A model generated the notes under the pieces. The model did not search any database. It was not told the DNA's origin and was given only the letters and a program-made list of their open reading frames with translations. From contig NZ_CP117811.1 of assembly GCF_028728065.1 (NCBI RefSeq), positions 62,001 through 126,000 on the forward strand: a DNA stretch of 64,000 nucleotides, in the 5' to 3' direction. The stretch comes from Lentisphaera profundi (GTDB lineage Bacteria > Verrucomicrobiota > Lentisphaeria > Lentisphaerales > Lentisphaeraceae). The translations under genes and the position numbers were made by a program. This document shows, in pieces, positions 51,730-60,844 of the stretch (its first letter is position 1; every line of letters starts with the position of its first letter).

Positions 51730-53102
51730 TTGAGTGAAAATCCTTTATTAGGAGTGAGTTTTGGTGCCTTGGTATCCTTTAACCAAAGCGCTAGAGTTTT
51801 TTTCAATTCTTGTGCTTTTTCTGGCTGAACAGGGCTTATGTCCTTGGTTTCTTTCTCGTCATTGTGAAGATCAAAGAGTTCGACTCTGTCGTATTCAGAG
51901 AAGTCTATGAGCTTATAGTCGCCTGAGTAAATCACATTGCGCCATGAATCGCCCCAAGTTTTTGTCTTCTTGTTAAAGCGTGCGTATTTCGGATAAAAAC
52001 AAAAGATATTACGTGGATCGAGTTCTTGAGTTATGCCGCTAAGAAGGGGCAGTAGAGAGACGCCATCGAGTTTGGGCGCTTCACTTTTGCTAAGTTCGCA
52101 AAGAGTGGGAAGAATATCTAAGCCGCAGATACGTTCATTAGAAACGGAGCCGGCTTTGATTTTACTTGGCCATTTAAAGATATAAGGGACGCGCATTCCA
52201 CCTTCATAGACCTGACCTTTCTTTTCACGTAGACCGCCATTAAGATTAGCATGATAGGAACCATTGTCGGAAGTGAAAATGATGAGAGTATTATCTTCGA
52301 TACCAAGCTCTTTGACTTTGTTGTTGAGCTTGCCGACACAATCATCAAGAAGCTTGGTCATAGCGGCAATCACATGTAGTTCTTTACCGTCTTTTTTCTC
52401 TTGGGGAATATCTTTGAGTTTCTCTTTGAAGTGAGCTATGTAGTCAGCACGACAATCCATCGGGCCGTGAACGAGAAAGAAAGGAAGGAAAAGAAAAAAG
52501 GACTTTTCTTCTTTTACTGATTTATCCATAAACTCAATAGCTTTATCAGTGAAAAACTCGGTAGAACTGACATCATCGGGACAATCAACTGGAGGAATTG
52601 CAGTGAATTTGTAGTGAGCCCCTGAGCTGACAATGGCATCGTCAAAGCCAAAAGCCATGGGATGAGATTCGGATTTGTTTTGATTGGAAACATGCCATTT
52701 CCCGTAGGAAGCCGTTGCGTAACCCGCATTTTTCATGGCCCGACCGAGATTGAAGGTTTCTGCTTTGAGTTCGAGGCATTCGGGAACCTTCCAGCGAATG
52801 AGTTCTTCGCTTCCTTTGTGTTTATTTGAAACGCGGAAGACATGGGTACGTGAACCATAGAGACCGCTAATAATCGCAGCACGGCTAGGCTTACAAGTAG
52901 GGTAGTTAGAGATGCCCTTGGTGAAATTCATTCCCCCAGCAACTAAGTTATCAAGGTGAGGGGTTTCGAGATATTTGGTGCCATTAGCGTGAATGCCGCC
53001 AAAGCCCATGTCATCGGCAAGAATGAAAATCACATTGGGTTTTGCGTTTTCCGCAAAAGAAAAGAGGCAAAAAGTGATGAGTGTGAGAAAAAGTCTGTTC
53101 AT
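51726..53102 (-). CDS. Secreted sulfatase (arylsulfatase family S1)
   Basis: A 458-residue exported sulfatase with a signal peptide (about 1-17). The calcium-binding start NVIFILADDMGFGG and the C-x-P-S-R signature are clear: PTCKPSRAAIISG with Cys70 as the formylglycine precursor. Later metal ligands are in LIIFTSDNGSYH. The enzyme removes sulfate esters from a glycan. A formylglycine-generating enzyme is not in the window. It is first in a two-gene operon with the LamG-like protein. Confidence 0.93.
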   Translation of the reverse strand: MNRLFLTLITFCLFSFAENAKPNVIFILADDMGFGGIHANGTKYLETPHLDNLVAGGMNFTKGISNYPTCKPSRAAIISGLYGSRTHVFRVSNKHKGSEELIRWKVPECLELKAETFNLGRAMKNAGYATASYGKWHVSNQNKSESHPMAFGFDDAIVSSGAHYKFTAIPPVDCPDDVSSTEFFTDKAIEFMDKSVKEEKSFFLFLPFFLVHGPMDCRADYIAHFKEKLKDIPQEKKDGKELHVIAAMTKLLDDCVGKLNNKVKELGIEDNTLIIFTSDNGSYHANLNGGLREKKGQVYEGGMRVPYIFKWPSKIKAGSVSNERICGLDILPTLCELSKSEAPKLDGVSLLPLLSGITQELDPRNIFCFYPKYARFNKKTKTWGDSWRNVIYSGDYKLIDFSEYDRVELFDLHNDEKETKDISPVQPEKAQELKKTLALWLKDTKAPKLTPNKGFSLK

Positions 53103-53322
53103 GTCTAGTCCTTATGTTTTTTAGTATAACTGCTGACACTTAGGTATTGTTGACAGCACTTAGTATTTTTTTCAATATTCGCATTAATAATCGTCATTAG
53201 AATTCATGTCTAAGAATAAATAGAGATGTCCTAGTTTGTTTGAAAATACTTGTAACATTTGATTAGTTTTACTGTTAACTATTGACTGTGAGACGCGTTC
53301 TGAAAAGAGTAAGTCGGTTAAT

Positions 53323-53446
53323 CATAAATATCAGATCTCTGTAAAATGAAGTAATTCTTTGATATCGACCACTTTTGTGGGAGGTATCGCAAGCACACAA
53401 AGTCTTGATTCAAGATAGAACCCAAAATAGAGATCTGATATTTATG
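53323..53446. repeat. 124-base element bounded by 18-base inverted repeats
   Basis: Perfect inverted repeats CATAAATATCAGATCTCT (53323-53340) and its complement (53429-53446) enclose 88 bases with a small CTTGATTCAAG hairpin. There is no coding frame. It lies in the 53103-53480 gap between two minus-strand genes. It could be a MITE-like element or a structured RNA/terminator; the rest of the gap shows nothing else. Confidence 0.65.
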
Positions 53447-53480
53447 GTGAATCGAAAGCTTTATAATAAGCAATCCTGAT

Positions 53481-54218
53481 TTACGGCGTATAAGTGGGGC
53501 TACCGTGGTTGCCGCTACCTAAGTTATTTGTAGGTAGAGCATACAATGACTGCATGAACTGCCCCACAAAAGCGCCTTCGGGGAGCCATTTGATGGATTC
53601 AACGTGACCATCAATAAAGGCATAGTTAGAGGATGTACGACCATGTTTGAAGTCATTGCCTGACGCACCTGAAGTTTGTAGATCATAGCTGTGTCCTGTG
53701 CGCAAGAGGCTTCTTCCTTCAGTTATACGGCCATTCATGTGAAAGACATCAGATAATAAGATTTCATCAGAAGGCTTAGACACTACAGTTGCTTTGTAAC
53801 CCATCCATGATCGGTCAGGTCCACCAGCAGAAATCCCATAATCAACAGTGTAATAATTCCCCGTATTTTCGATTGTGGTAGGGCAAGCCCACCAGCCGGG
53901 GGATGCACCTTTGTTACCAAACTGAGCTTGGCCATAACTTTCTATAGGGGCACTCCCACCAAAGTATTGATCGACGCCAATATTCCAATCAGTATTTTGA
54001 AAGCGGTTATCGTTAAACCAAGTGTGAGCTATGTAGCCGTCATAATCATCTCTAAACATCGTCATGGCTGTGTTTAAATTGCGGATGCCACTCATGCATT
54101 GGGCTTGCTTGGCAGTTTCACGGGCAGACTTGAGAGTAGGTAAAAGTAAAGAAGCAAGGATACCGATGATGGCGACCACTACCAGTAGTTCGATCAGACT
54201 GAATAAATGTTTTTTCAT
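53481..54218 (-). CDS. Prepilin-type N-terminal methylation-motif secreted protein
   Basis: A 245-residue protein with the type IV pilin-like leader MKKHLFSLIELLVVVAIIGI and a hydrophobic helix (about 7-27), then a globular domain with FIDGHVESI and WACPTT. This is the abundant PVC 'xcpT/GspG-like' secreted family (often DUF1559-related), usually near sulfatases and carbohydrate genes. The leader should be cut by a prepilin peptidase before Phe or Ser. The role of these proteins is not known. It lies between two sulfatase clusters. Confidence 0.88.
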   Translation of the reverse strand: MKKHLFSLIELLVVVAIIGILASLLLPTLKSARETAKQAQCMSGIRNLNTAMTMFRDDYDGYIAHTWFNDNRFQNTDWNIGVDQYFGGSAPIESYGQAQFGNKGASPGWWACPTTIENTGNYYTVDYGISAGGPDRSWMGYKATVVSKPSDEILLSDVFHMNGRITEGRSLLRTGHSYDLQTSGASGNDFKHGRTSSNYAFIDGHVESIKWLPEGAFVGQFMQSLYALPTNNLGSGNHGSPTYTP

Positions 54219-54303
54219 AATAATTGGCCTTGTATTAATTTAAGCTTCTAACTGTCGTGAAAGCAAGATTTTGACAGGAAGTACTAAATTTTCTTAGGTT
54301 TTT

Positions 54304-54888
54304 TCACTTTTTCCTTTCCACAGGTTTTTCAAGGGCTTGATCTGACTTTGTGAGTGAGAGATTTTTAATCTTAAAATCCCCCATATAATCTCCTAAGTTG
54401 ATACGGACAGAGCTTTGGCGATCACCAGAGCGTCTCCTCTCCAAGACGGTAAAATGATAAGTGTAGGTTTTGAATTCAGCGGTAAAATCAGTAATGCTTT
54501 CCTTGAGGCCTAGGCCTTCGTTTTTTTCCTCACTTTTCTTTTTATCTCGTTTTTTTCCTTTTGATTTTTCCTCGTCGCCATATGCACCATAGTAGAGAGC
54601 TATTGCCCCTTCACCTTTGGCACTGAGGTCCATTCTTATTTCATAAGTTTGTCCAACTTCGAGATCCACAGGAGTGAGTAAGGAGAGGTATTGACCAGAA
54701 GATGAAGAGACGGTGACAATGTGAAAAACGCCTCTTTTATAGCTAGGAGTAATATTTTTGTACTCAGCCCGTTTACTCAAATGCCAGCTCTTTTTGGGAT
54801 CTTTAAATTCGGGATCTTTGAATAAGTTTTTTTCGCCATAGGCAAAAAGTGAAGTAAAGATAAAAAGTGTGAGGATCGATAGTTTCAT
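54304..54888 (-). CDS. Secreted beta-sandwich protein, paralogue of 29573-30163
   Basis: A 194-residue exported protein with a signal peptide (about 1-18). NLFKDPEFKDPKKSWHLSKR, KRGVFHIVTV, LLTPVDLEVGQTYEIRMDLS, GEG, a lysine-rich insert (KSKGKKRDKKKSEEK) and a final MGDFKIKNLSLT follow the same order as in the protein at 29573. The fold looks like a CBM4/9-type domain. It lies between a prepilin-like protein and a sulfatase, so it may help bind or display a sulfated glycan. Confidence 0.78.
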   Translation of the reverse strand: MKLSILTLFIFTSLFAYGEKNLFKDPEFKDPKKSWHLSKRAEYKNITPSYKRGVFHIVTVSSSSGQYLSLLTPVDLEVGQTYEIRMDLSAKGEGAIALYYGAYGDEEKSKGKKRDKKKSEEKNEGLGLKESITDFTAEFKTYTYHFTVLERRRSGDRQSSVRINLGDYMGDFKIKNLSLTKSDQALEKPVERKK

Positions 54889-55001
54889 AGTAATATTCCT
54901 TATTTATTTAACAGTTTCAGAGAGTTCGAATTCAGCAAAAACGAACGATTTTACTCCCGAGATGCGAAGACGGAATTTATCCGCTGTCACGGGGGCTTTT
55001 C

Positions 55002-56558
55002 TCATTCTTTGATGTCCTCGATCCATTTAATTTGTTCCCAGCTTGAGGGGCCATCATTTTTTTGAGCTACACCAGGGCTGACGCGCCCTTCGCGAATAAC
55101 CTTAGCAAATATTTTCCTGAGCTGCGCAGCTTTTTCTGGATTGCTTTTGATGAGGTTATTTTCTTCCTTGATATCATCTGCGAGATTAATTAGAGCGGTT
55201 TTATTGGGTGTATTGAGGTAGGAAAGTTTCCACTTGCCGATACGTATTGCTAGGTCGCCTGGGAAGCTTTGGTGAACGAAAATGCGTTCTGTAATGTTCG
55301 TTTCTTTTCCTTTCAGTTGGGGAAGGATTGAGATGCTATCTTCTGCGGTGTTCGCATTAATATTTTCCCCGAGTAAATCGGCGCAGGTAGCGTAGAGATC
55401 ATTGAGTGAGATAGGGGAATCACAGCTACTACCCGCTTTAAGTTCCTTGGGCCACGAGGCGATGAAAGGGACGCGGTGGCCGCCTTCTAGTGTGCGACCT
55501 TTGTAGCCACTGTAGATGTAACTTGTTTGATGATCGAATTGCTTTTGTTGAACTTCTGGGAGAGCCTTCAGTGAAGAGCCGTTATCGGCGGTAAAAATCA
55601 CTAAGGTATTTTCGAAAAGACCTTTGGCCTTGAGAGCTTTAATAACTTGACCGACGCTCCAGTCTACTTCGAGACAAAAATCGCCATACGATCCTGCCTT
55701 ACTTTTACCTCGCCATTTTTCACTGGGCGTTACGGGTGTGTGAGGCGCAGTGAGAGGCATATAGAGAAAGAAGGCTTGATCACTGTTTTGTTGCTTGATG
55801 TAGTCGACGGCCGCATTGGTAATCATCGGCATCGCATCAGTGGCTTTTAAGCCTTCTGCCATGAGCCCTTTTCTCCAAGCGGCTTTAGGATAGTTTTTCA
55901 TGATGTTATTGAGCTCATTGCCTTTGAGGCCTTTTGCTTGTGCATCCAAATATTCTTGAGGACGTGGATAATGCTCAGTTTTAGGGTTTGTTGGGATCAG
56001 TTTTGATGAATCAAGCATGCGGTTTTTGATGAAGGCGTAAGGAGCCATATCCCAAGAAGCCGCGGGGCCATACCAGTAATCGAAGCCTAGATCGAGCGGC
56101 CCGTGTGTGATGGCTTTGCTAAAGTCGACATCTTCTTCTGAAGATATTTTATTTTTCCCTGCTTTGGGAGTCCAGTCGAGGCCAAGGTGCCATTTACCAA
56201 TAATAGCCGTTTTATAGTCGTGACGTTTGAGTAAAGAAGCTACGGTATCGCGATCTTTAGGAATAAGGCAGGGAGAGTAGGAATTGAGAACCCGCTCCTT
56301 GAGTTGAGTACGCCATGAATAGCGGCCAGTGAGTAAGCCATAGCGAGTTGGGGTACAAACAGAGGAACCTGAATGAGCATCAGTGAAAATGCGGCCTTCG
56401 CTCGCTAGAGAATCAATGGCAGGAGTCTGGATTTTAGAATTTTCGTTGAGGCAAGAGAGGTCGCCCACGCCCATGTCATCGGCGAGAATGAAGACGATGT
56501 TAGGATTTGCGGAATATAGCTGAACGGAGCTAAGTAGTAGGAGGAGAAAGACTTTCAT
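55002..56558 (-). CDS. Secreted sulfatase (arylsulfatase A-like)
   Basis: A 518-residue exported sulfatase with a signal peptide (about 1-16). NIVFILADDMGVGDLSC supplies calcium ligands, and SVCTPTRYGLLTGRY is the signature with Cys68 as the formylglycine precursor. GKWHLG and FTADNGSS complete the active site. It is longer than the sulfatase at 51726 and differs in the signature (CTPTR against CKPSR), so the two are not recent duplicates. It is divergent from the ECF sigma gene, with 162 bases between. Confidence 0.94.
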   Translation of the reverse strand: MKVFLLLLLSSVQLYSANPNIVFILADDMGVGDLSCLNENSKIQTPAIDSLASEGRIFTDAHSGSSVCTPTRYGLLTGRYSWRTQLKERVLNSYSPCLIPKDRDTVASLLKRHDYKTAIIGKWHLGLDWTPKAGKNKISSEEDVDFSKAITHGPLDLGFDYWYGPAASWDMAPYAFIKNRMLDSSKLIPTNPKTEHYPRPQEYLDAQAKGLKGNELNNIMKNYPKAAWRKGLMAEGLKATDAMPMITNAAVDYIKQQNSDQAFFLYMPLTAPHTPVTPSEKWRGKSKAGSYGDFCLEVDWSVGQVIKALKAKGLFENTLVIFTADNGSSLKALPEVQQKQFDHQTSYIYSGYKGRTLEGGHRVPFIASWPKELKAGSSCDSPISLNDLYATCADLLGENINANTAEDSISILPQLKGKETNITERIFVHQSFPGDLAIRIGKWKLSYLNTPNKTALINLADDIKEENNLIKSNPEKAAQLRKIFAKVIREGRVSPGVAQKNDGPSSWEQIKWIEDIKE

Positions 56559-56720
56559 TTTGAGTTCCTTTTTGCTGAAGTTTTCTTAATGACTGTCAAG
56601 AAAGGCTATTTGTTGACAATAAATAATGAAAAATATTGAGTCAATTTTTATAGCGCTTGAAAAAAGGTCTCTAAAGCTTGAAATTATGCTACTTGTCAAA
56701 ACTTCGGAGTAAAGAATATC

Positions 56721-57317
56721 GTGAGTCAATTTCATCCAACCCGCCAGACTTTGATTGCCAAGATTCGCAACCAGCACGATGAAGGTGCTTGGGATGAATT
56801 CGTGAATTATTACCGGCCTTATATCTATACTGTTATTACACGTATGGGTTTGGGACATGATCTTGCTGAAGACTCAGTTCAAAAAGTTATTATGACGCTG
56901 TGGAAAAAGCTTCCTGATTTTGAATACATGCCAGATAAATGCAAGTTCCGCACATGGATGAATAATGTGACTCGCAAGGAAGTACTCAATGCTTTTCGTA
57001 CGGCAGGACGTTATGATCGTCGTTTAGATAAGGCTTCGACTATGGAAGAATGGCAGCCTAATGATGAGATGCCCGATATTTATGTAATTGCCGAGGATGA
57101 ATGGAAATTGCATGTATCTAAATTGGCTTGGGAAAATGTACAAAATGAATTTTCGGGCAAAGCGATGGACTGTTTTATGCTCTTTAGCCAAGGTAAAAAC
57201 ATTGAAGAAGTTTGTGAAGAATTAGATTTAAAAGCTAATAGTGCCTATGTCTTACGCAGTCGAGTGAGTGATAAATTGGCAAAAGAAATACGTCGTCTTG
57301 ATCAGGAATTGAGTTGA
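56721..57317 (+). CDS. ECF sigma factor of the PVC type
   Basis: A 198-residue sigma factor; the GTG start has GGAG eleven bases upstream. Region 2 is seen in FVNYYRPYIYTVITRMGLGHDLAEDSVQKVIMTLWKKLP and FRTWMNNVTRKEVLNAFR; region 4 in FSGKAMDCFMLFSQGKNIEEVCEELDLKANSAYVLRSRV. This form is common in Planctomycetota and Lentisphaerota next to protein kinases. It overlaps the kinase gene by one base (TGATG). It may direct the neighbouring sulfatase genes. Confidence 0.9.
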   Translation: MSQFHPTRQTLIAKIRNQHDEGAWDEFVNYYRPYIYTVITRMGLGHDLAEDSVQKVIMTLWKKLPDFEYMPDKCKFRTWMNNVTRKEVLNAFRTAGRYDRRLDKASTMEEWQPNDEMPDIYVIAEDEWKLHVSKLAWENVQNEFSGKAMDCFMLFSQGKNIEEVCEELDLKANSAYVLRSRVSDKLAKEIRRLDQELS

Positions 57318-59455
57318 TGGCAGAAGGTCGAGTTCCGGATGATTTTCTGAAGAGCTTTTACGAAAAATCGATATTGGAAAAACCAGATCCACTTCAGGAA
57401 TCTGAATTGATAAGTTCCCTAAAGGATATTCAAGAGCGCTATCTAGATAAGAGAGCGCTCGGAGAGGGAGGAATGAAGCTGATTGAATCTTTTGAGGATC
57501 AGGTTTCAGGTAGGCGTGTCGCTAAGGCTCGGATTAAAAATTGCCAATCAGCTGCGGATATTGATAATTTTATACGTGAAGCGCGATTAACAGCCATGTT
57601 AGAGCATCCAAATATTGTTCCTCTTTACGACATTGGACTCGGAGAAGATGGCTTTCCCTATTTTACCATGAAGCAATTGGGTGGAAAAAATCTCCAGCAA
57701 ATCTTAGAAGAATACCGCGATAAAAAAGGGCGGCAAGATTTCACTTTAAATCGTCGTTTAGATATATTTCTGAAGATATGCGATGCGGTGGCATATGCCC
57801 ATTCAATGGGGGTAGTTCACCTAGATATTAAGCCTGCCAATATTCAGATCAATGAATATGGTGAAGTCTTACTTTGTGACTGGGGCTTAGCTCGTGATCT
57901 CGACCGCAAAGGCGCCTGCGAAACTTTAGAACTAAGAAAAGAAGAGTTTGATTTATTACCGGAAGTACCCGTTTCTATAGATCAGCGTATTAAAGGGACG
58001 CCAGGTTTTATGGCGCCTGAGCAGATCGATAGTAAAAGCTTTGGCAAACGCTCGGTTCATACAGATGTTTACAGCCTAGGAGCGGTGCTGTACTCTTTAC
58101 TTGTCTTGGAAGCACCTTTTGCAGGTGATTCGGTTAAAGATGCCATCATTCACACTTTGGTGGGGAAATTACTTCCACCGATGGAATTGAAACCGGATTT
58201 ACGAGTTCCATCAGCACTCAATGCAGTCGTGCTCAAAGCTATGTCTCCAAGCAAGGAAAACCGTTATCAAAGTGCAGATGAGTTTGCGAACGAAATTCGC
58301 TCATGGCTAGGCGGTTTTGCGACCAGTGCAGAAGAAGCGGGCTTCGTACGCAATATGAGTTTGGTTTTTAAACGCCATAAAACGGAAGCTTTTTATAGCT
58401 TAGTCTTTCTTATTGTTGCGGTGCTGATCGCAGGTATTGCCTTTCAAAGGGTGAATCAAGAAAAAGAACGAGCACAACAATCGGAAGAATCAGAAAAAAT
58501 GGCGAGGCAAAGAGTAGAGGATTCCGAACAAAAATTATCACTTACGGTAGATGATTTAGAATTAGAACGAGCGCGCAAAGAACAAATATCTCTGAAGGCA
58601 TCAAACAATTTTTACTCAACGGCCATGAACTCCATTCGCAATGAACAATACACGCGAGCGATGACAATGATTGATGATATTTTAGCTCTTAATCCACTTA
58701 ACCAAAAAGCTCTACTGGAGAAAGGTCGCTTGCTTATAGGACAGTTGCGTTTTCATGAAGCCGTAATCACCTTAAAGAAGTATCAGAAGCAAAAGGCGAT
58801 ACTACCTTTGATGGATTTTGCTAAAAAATATCGTCTCATTAAACCTGAAAATGGACTCTTGGAAATCGATATTTTTTTAATATTTTTGAATGATGTCAAG
58901 GAAGTGCCGATTAAATTTAATTGGCACATACATAAAATGGTGATTAAGTGGGTGACAAATAACTACCCGCTCGAGATGCGTATAGAATTAGCTCGGCGTA
59001 TTATATCTGCTGATGGACGTCATAGGTTTATTGTCAAGAATGTAGATCAGGGATATACACTAGATATAAGTGACCATGAAGGGCTTCAGGATATAGCGAT
59101 ACTATCTAATTTACCTCTGCTAGAACTGGATATGAGTAAGACAGCGGTACGCGATTTATCAGCCTTAAGGGGAATGCAACTGAATGTATTAAATTTAAGT
59201 GATACGTATGTTTCTGAACTATCTTCTTTGAAAAAAGCTGACTTGGAGGAACTCGATTTACGGGGCTCACATGTGACTAAAATTAATGACTTAAATTTAA
59301 AACGTTTAAAGCTCATTTATTTAAACGAATTTATTGTGAGCCTGTCACCTTTGGCCTCCGCGCTAGCACTCGAGGAAATATATTTACCAAAAGCTTATGA
59401 TAATGAAGGGCAGCTTAAGCATATACCTGAAACGGTAAAAATTATTCGCTACTGA
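57317..59455 (+). CDS. Transmembrane Ser/Thr protein kinase with TPR and LRR-like sensor region
   Basis: A 712-residue protein. Residues about 45-330 form the kinase domain: GEGGMKL (glycine loop), AKARIKN, VVHLDIKPANIQ (catalytic loop), LCDWGLARD in place of DFG (as in many PVC kinases), and GTPGFMAPEQ. A membrane helix (about 357-377) is followed by a coiled coil rich in Glu/Lys, a TPR-like segment (RAMTMIDDILALNPLNQKAL) and leucine-rich repeats (LPLLELDMSKTAVRDLSALR). It probably senses an outer signal and modifies the sigma factor encoded just before. Active-site residues are intact. Confidence 0.9.
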   Translation: MAEGRVPDDFLKSFYEKSILEKPDPLQESELISSLKDIQERYLDKRALGEGGMKLIESFEDQVSGRRVAKARIKNCQSAADIDNFIREARLTAMLEHPNIVPLYDIGLGEDGFPYFTMKQLGGKNLQQILEEYRDKKGRQDFTLNRRLDIFLKICDAVAYAHSMGVVHLDIKPANIQINEYGEVLLCDWGLARDLDRKGACETLELRKEEFDLLPEVPVSIDQRIKGTPGFMAPEQIDSKSFGKRSVHTDVYSLGAVLYSLLVLEAPFAGDSVKDAIIHTLVGKLLPPMELKPDLRVPSALNAVVLKAMSPSKENRYQSADEFANEIRSWLGGFATSAEEAGFVRNMSLVFKRHKTEAFYSLVFLIVAVLIAGIAFQRVNQEKERAQQSEESEKMARQRVEDSEQKLSLTVDDLELERARKEQISLKASNNFYSTAMNSIRNEQYTRAMTMIDDILALNPLNQKALLEKGRLLIGQLRFHEAVITLKKYQKQKAILPLMDFAKKYRLIKPENGLLEIDIFLIFLNDVKEVPIKFNWHIHKMVIKWVTNNYPLEMRIELARRIISADGRHRFIVKNVDQGYTLDISDHEGLQDIAILSNLPLLELDMSKTAVRDLSALRGMQLNVLNLSDTYVSELSSLKKADLEELDLRGSHVTKINDLNLKRLKLIYLNEFIVSLSPLASALALEEIYLPKAYDNEGQLKHIPETVKIIRY

Positions 59456-59540
59456 GTGTGACGGTAGGTTTTATTTAATTGCTCTCTCCCTTTTGGCGAC
59501 AAATAATGGGTGTTCAGATCAGTGCTTGAAAACAGGCCCG

Positions 59541-59570
59541 CTTCGGCAGGATGAATCCTGTACTACATAC
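59541..59570 (+). repeat. REP-like hairpin, second copy
   Basis: Same flanks as the 43406-43435 element (TTCGGCAGGA...TGTACTACATAC) with stem CAGGA/TCCTG in place of CACGC/GCGTG. The 59456-59743 gap holds nothing else that I recognise. Confidence 0.7.
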
Positions 59571-59743
59571 CATATATCAATGACGTTTAGAAACCAAAAA
59601 TCAGCCTATAAACTCAGTGTATCCTGTGTGATACTTGCTTTTGTTTTACGGCTTCCACAATAAGTGAGAAAGAATCTTTGTTTCCAGTCAATCAGTACAG
59701 GCGATAGGTATTGGCGTAATCGTGTAAATCATGTAAATGGTAG

Positions 59744-60430
59744 TTACCAGCTGTGATCGGATATCCACCATTTTTCATTTTCGTTGTTGGTGAGAGGGGC
59801 GGATTGTTCTTTGTTGACATGGCCGTCGGAAAAGAGAGCGTTAATGAATCCCTGATGGCGATCACCTACGTTTTGAAATCTGAACCACGTATGGCCAGCA
59901 CTATTCATAGTATCTGAGGCGTCGCCTTCGAGCATTGACTTTGAAGGATTTAGTATTTCGGAGGTTTGTTTTGGACCCCATTGATGTCCTGTGTTGTCAC
60001 TGGCGCGATAGCCCATGTAGCGCCAGTTGTAGCTGTAACCTGCAAAAGCTGGATATTCAATTCCTCCATTGTTGTTGCCTTCGAGTATCGGCTCATCAAA
60101 GATGGTTCCCCTAAGGTCCGTGAGCTCAAGTGTCGTTGGATGGAGAGTTATTCCAGTATAGGGTTGAGTGTAGAACATAGTACCCGAATCTGTGCCCTTC
60201 AAACTTAGGCCAATTACGCCTGAATCCACAAGAGAGCCTGGGGGCAAGAAGTCATTGTTATCGAGGGGATACAAGAACAGGGCGAGACCGATTTGTTTGA
60301 GATTGGATTTACAGACCGATTCTTTTGCGGTTCGTCTTGCCTTGGAAAGCGAGGGGATGAGTAGCGACGCGAGTATTCCTATGATCGCAAAGACGACTAA
60401 TATCTCGATGAGGGTGAATTTCTTTTTCAT
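59744..60430 (-). CDS. Prepilin-type N-terminal methylation-motif secreted protein
   Basis: A 228-residue protein beginning [20 protein letters not shown], with a helix to about residue 27 and the [28 protein letters not shown] segment typical of the PVC family. The globular part ends with [12 protein letters not shown]. It is related to the protein at 53481 by leader and layout, but the globular domains differ. Function unknown; likely part of a secreted or surface pseudopilus-like set. Confidence 0.88.
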   Translation of the reverse strand: MKKKFTLIEILVVFAIIGILASLLIPSLSKARRTAKESVCKSNLKQIGLALFLYPLDNNDFLPPGSLVDSGVIGLSLKGTDSGTMFYTQPYTGITLHPTTLELTDLRGTIFDEPILEGNNNGGIEYPAFAGYSYNWRYMGYRASDNTGHQWGPKQTSEILNPSKSMLEGDASDTMNSAGHTWFRFQNVGDRHQGFINALFSDGHVNKEQSAPLTNNENEKWWISDHSW

Positions 60431-60844
60431 AGTTGAGACTCCATGTTTGGTGATGAAAGTGTATAAGTATAGCGCCGTTAAAGCAAGTCTATTTATATAA
60501 AAAACACAATTAAATAATGTTACTAATCATCTTACTTATTAGTTAACTTATTTGTAAAAAGTACTTAATAAATGTTAGTTAAATTTTAGTGATGTATATT
60601 ATATACATAATAATACAATTATAATTAAGCCTAAAGAGTCTGGCTTATTAGTCTTAGCGACTGAGGATAAAATTTTGCCTAGCGCTTCATTTCCTTGGGA
60701 ACGGGGCAAAAATTAGGGAGCTTTAAACAAAAGACTGCTGGCTCGATGAGCTTGAGGCTTGAAAAGAACTCGCTTGAAGTACCTATTAGTTAATAGACTT
60801 TCCACGGCTAAGTACGTGGTTGAATTTAAATGACGGAGTGTGTT
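60431..60844. other. Gene-free region upstream of the MoxR operon
   Basis: About 410 AT-rich bases. A palindrome (ATGTATAT/ATATACAT, 60592-60608) and a hairpin (CCACG/CGTGG, about 60801-60818) just before the first gene are visible. No small RNA or riboswitch is recognised. Confidence 0.45.

Noticed and set aside
60592-60608. AT-only palindrome as an operator
   Set aside because: The region is extremely AT-rich and such palindromes are expected by chance.
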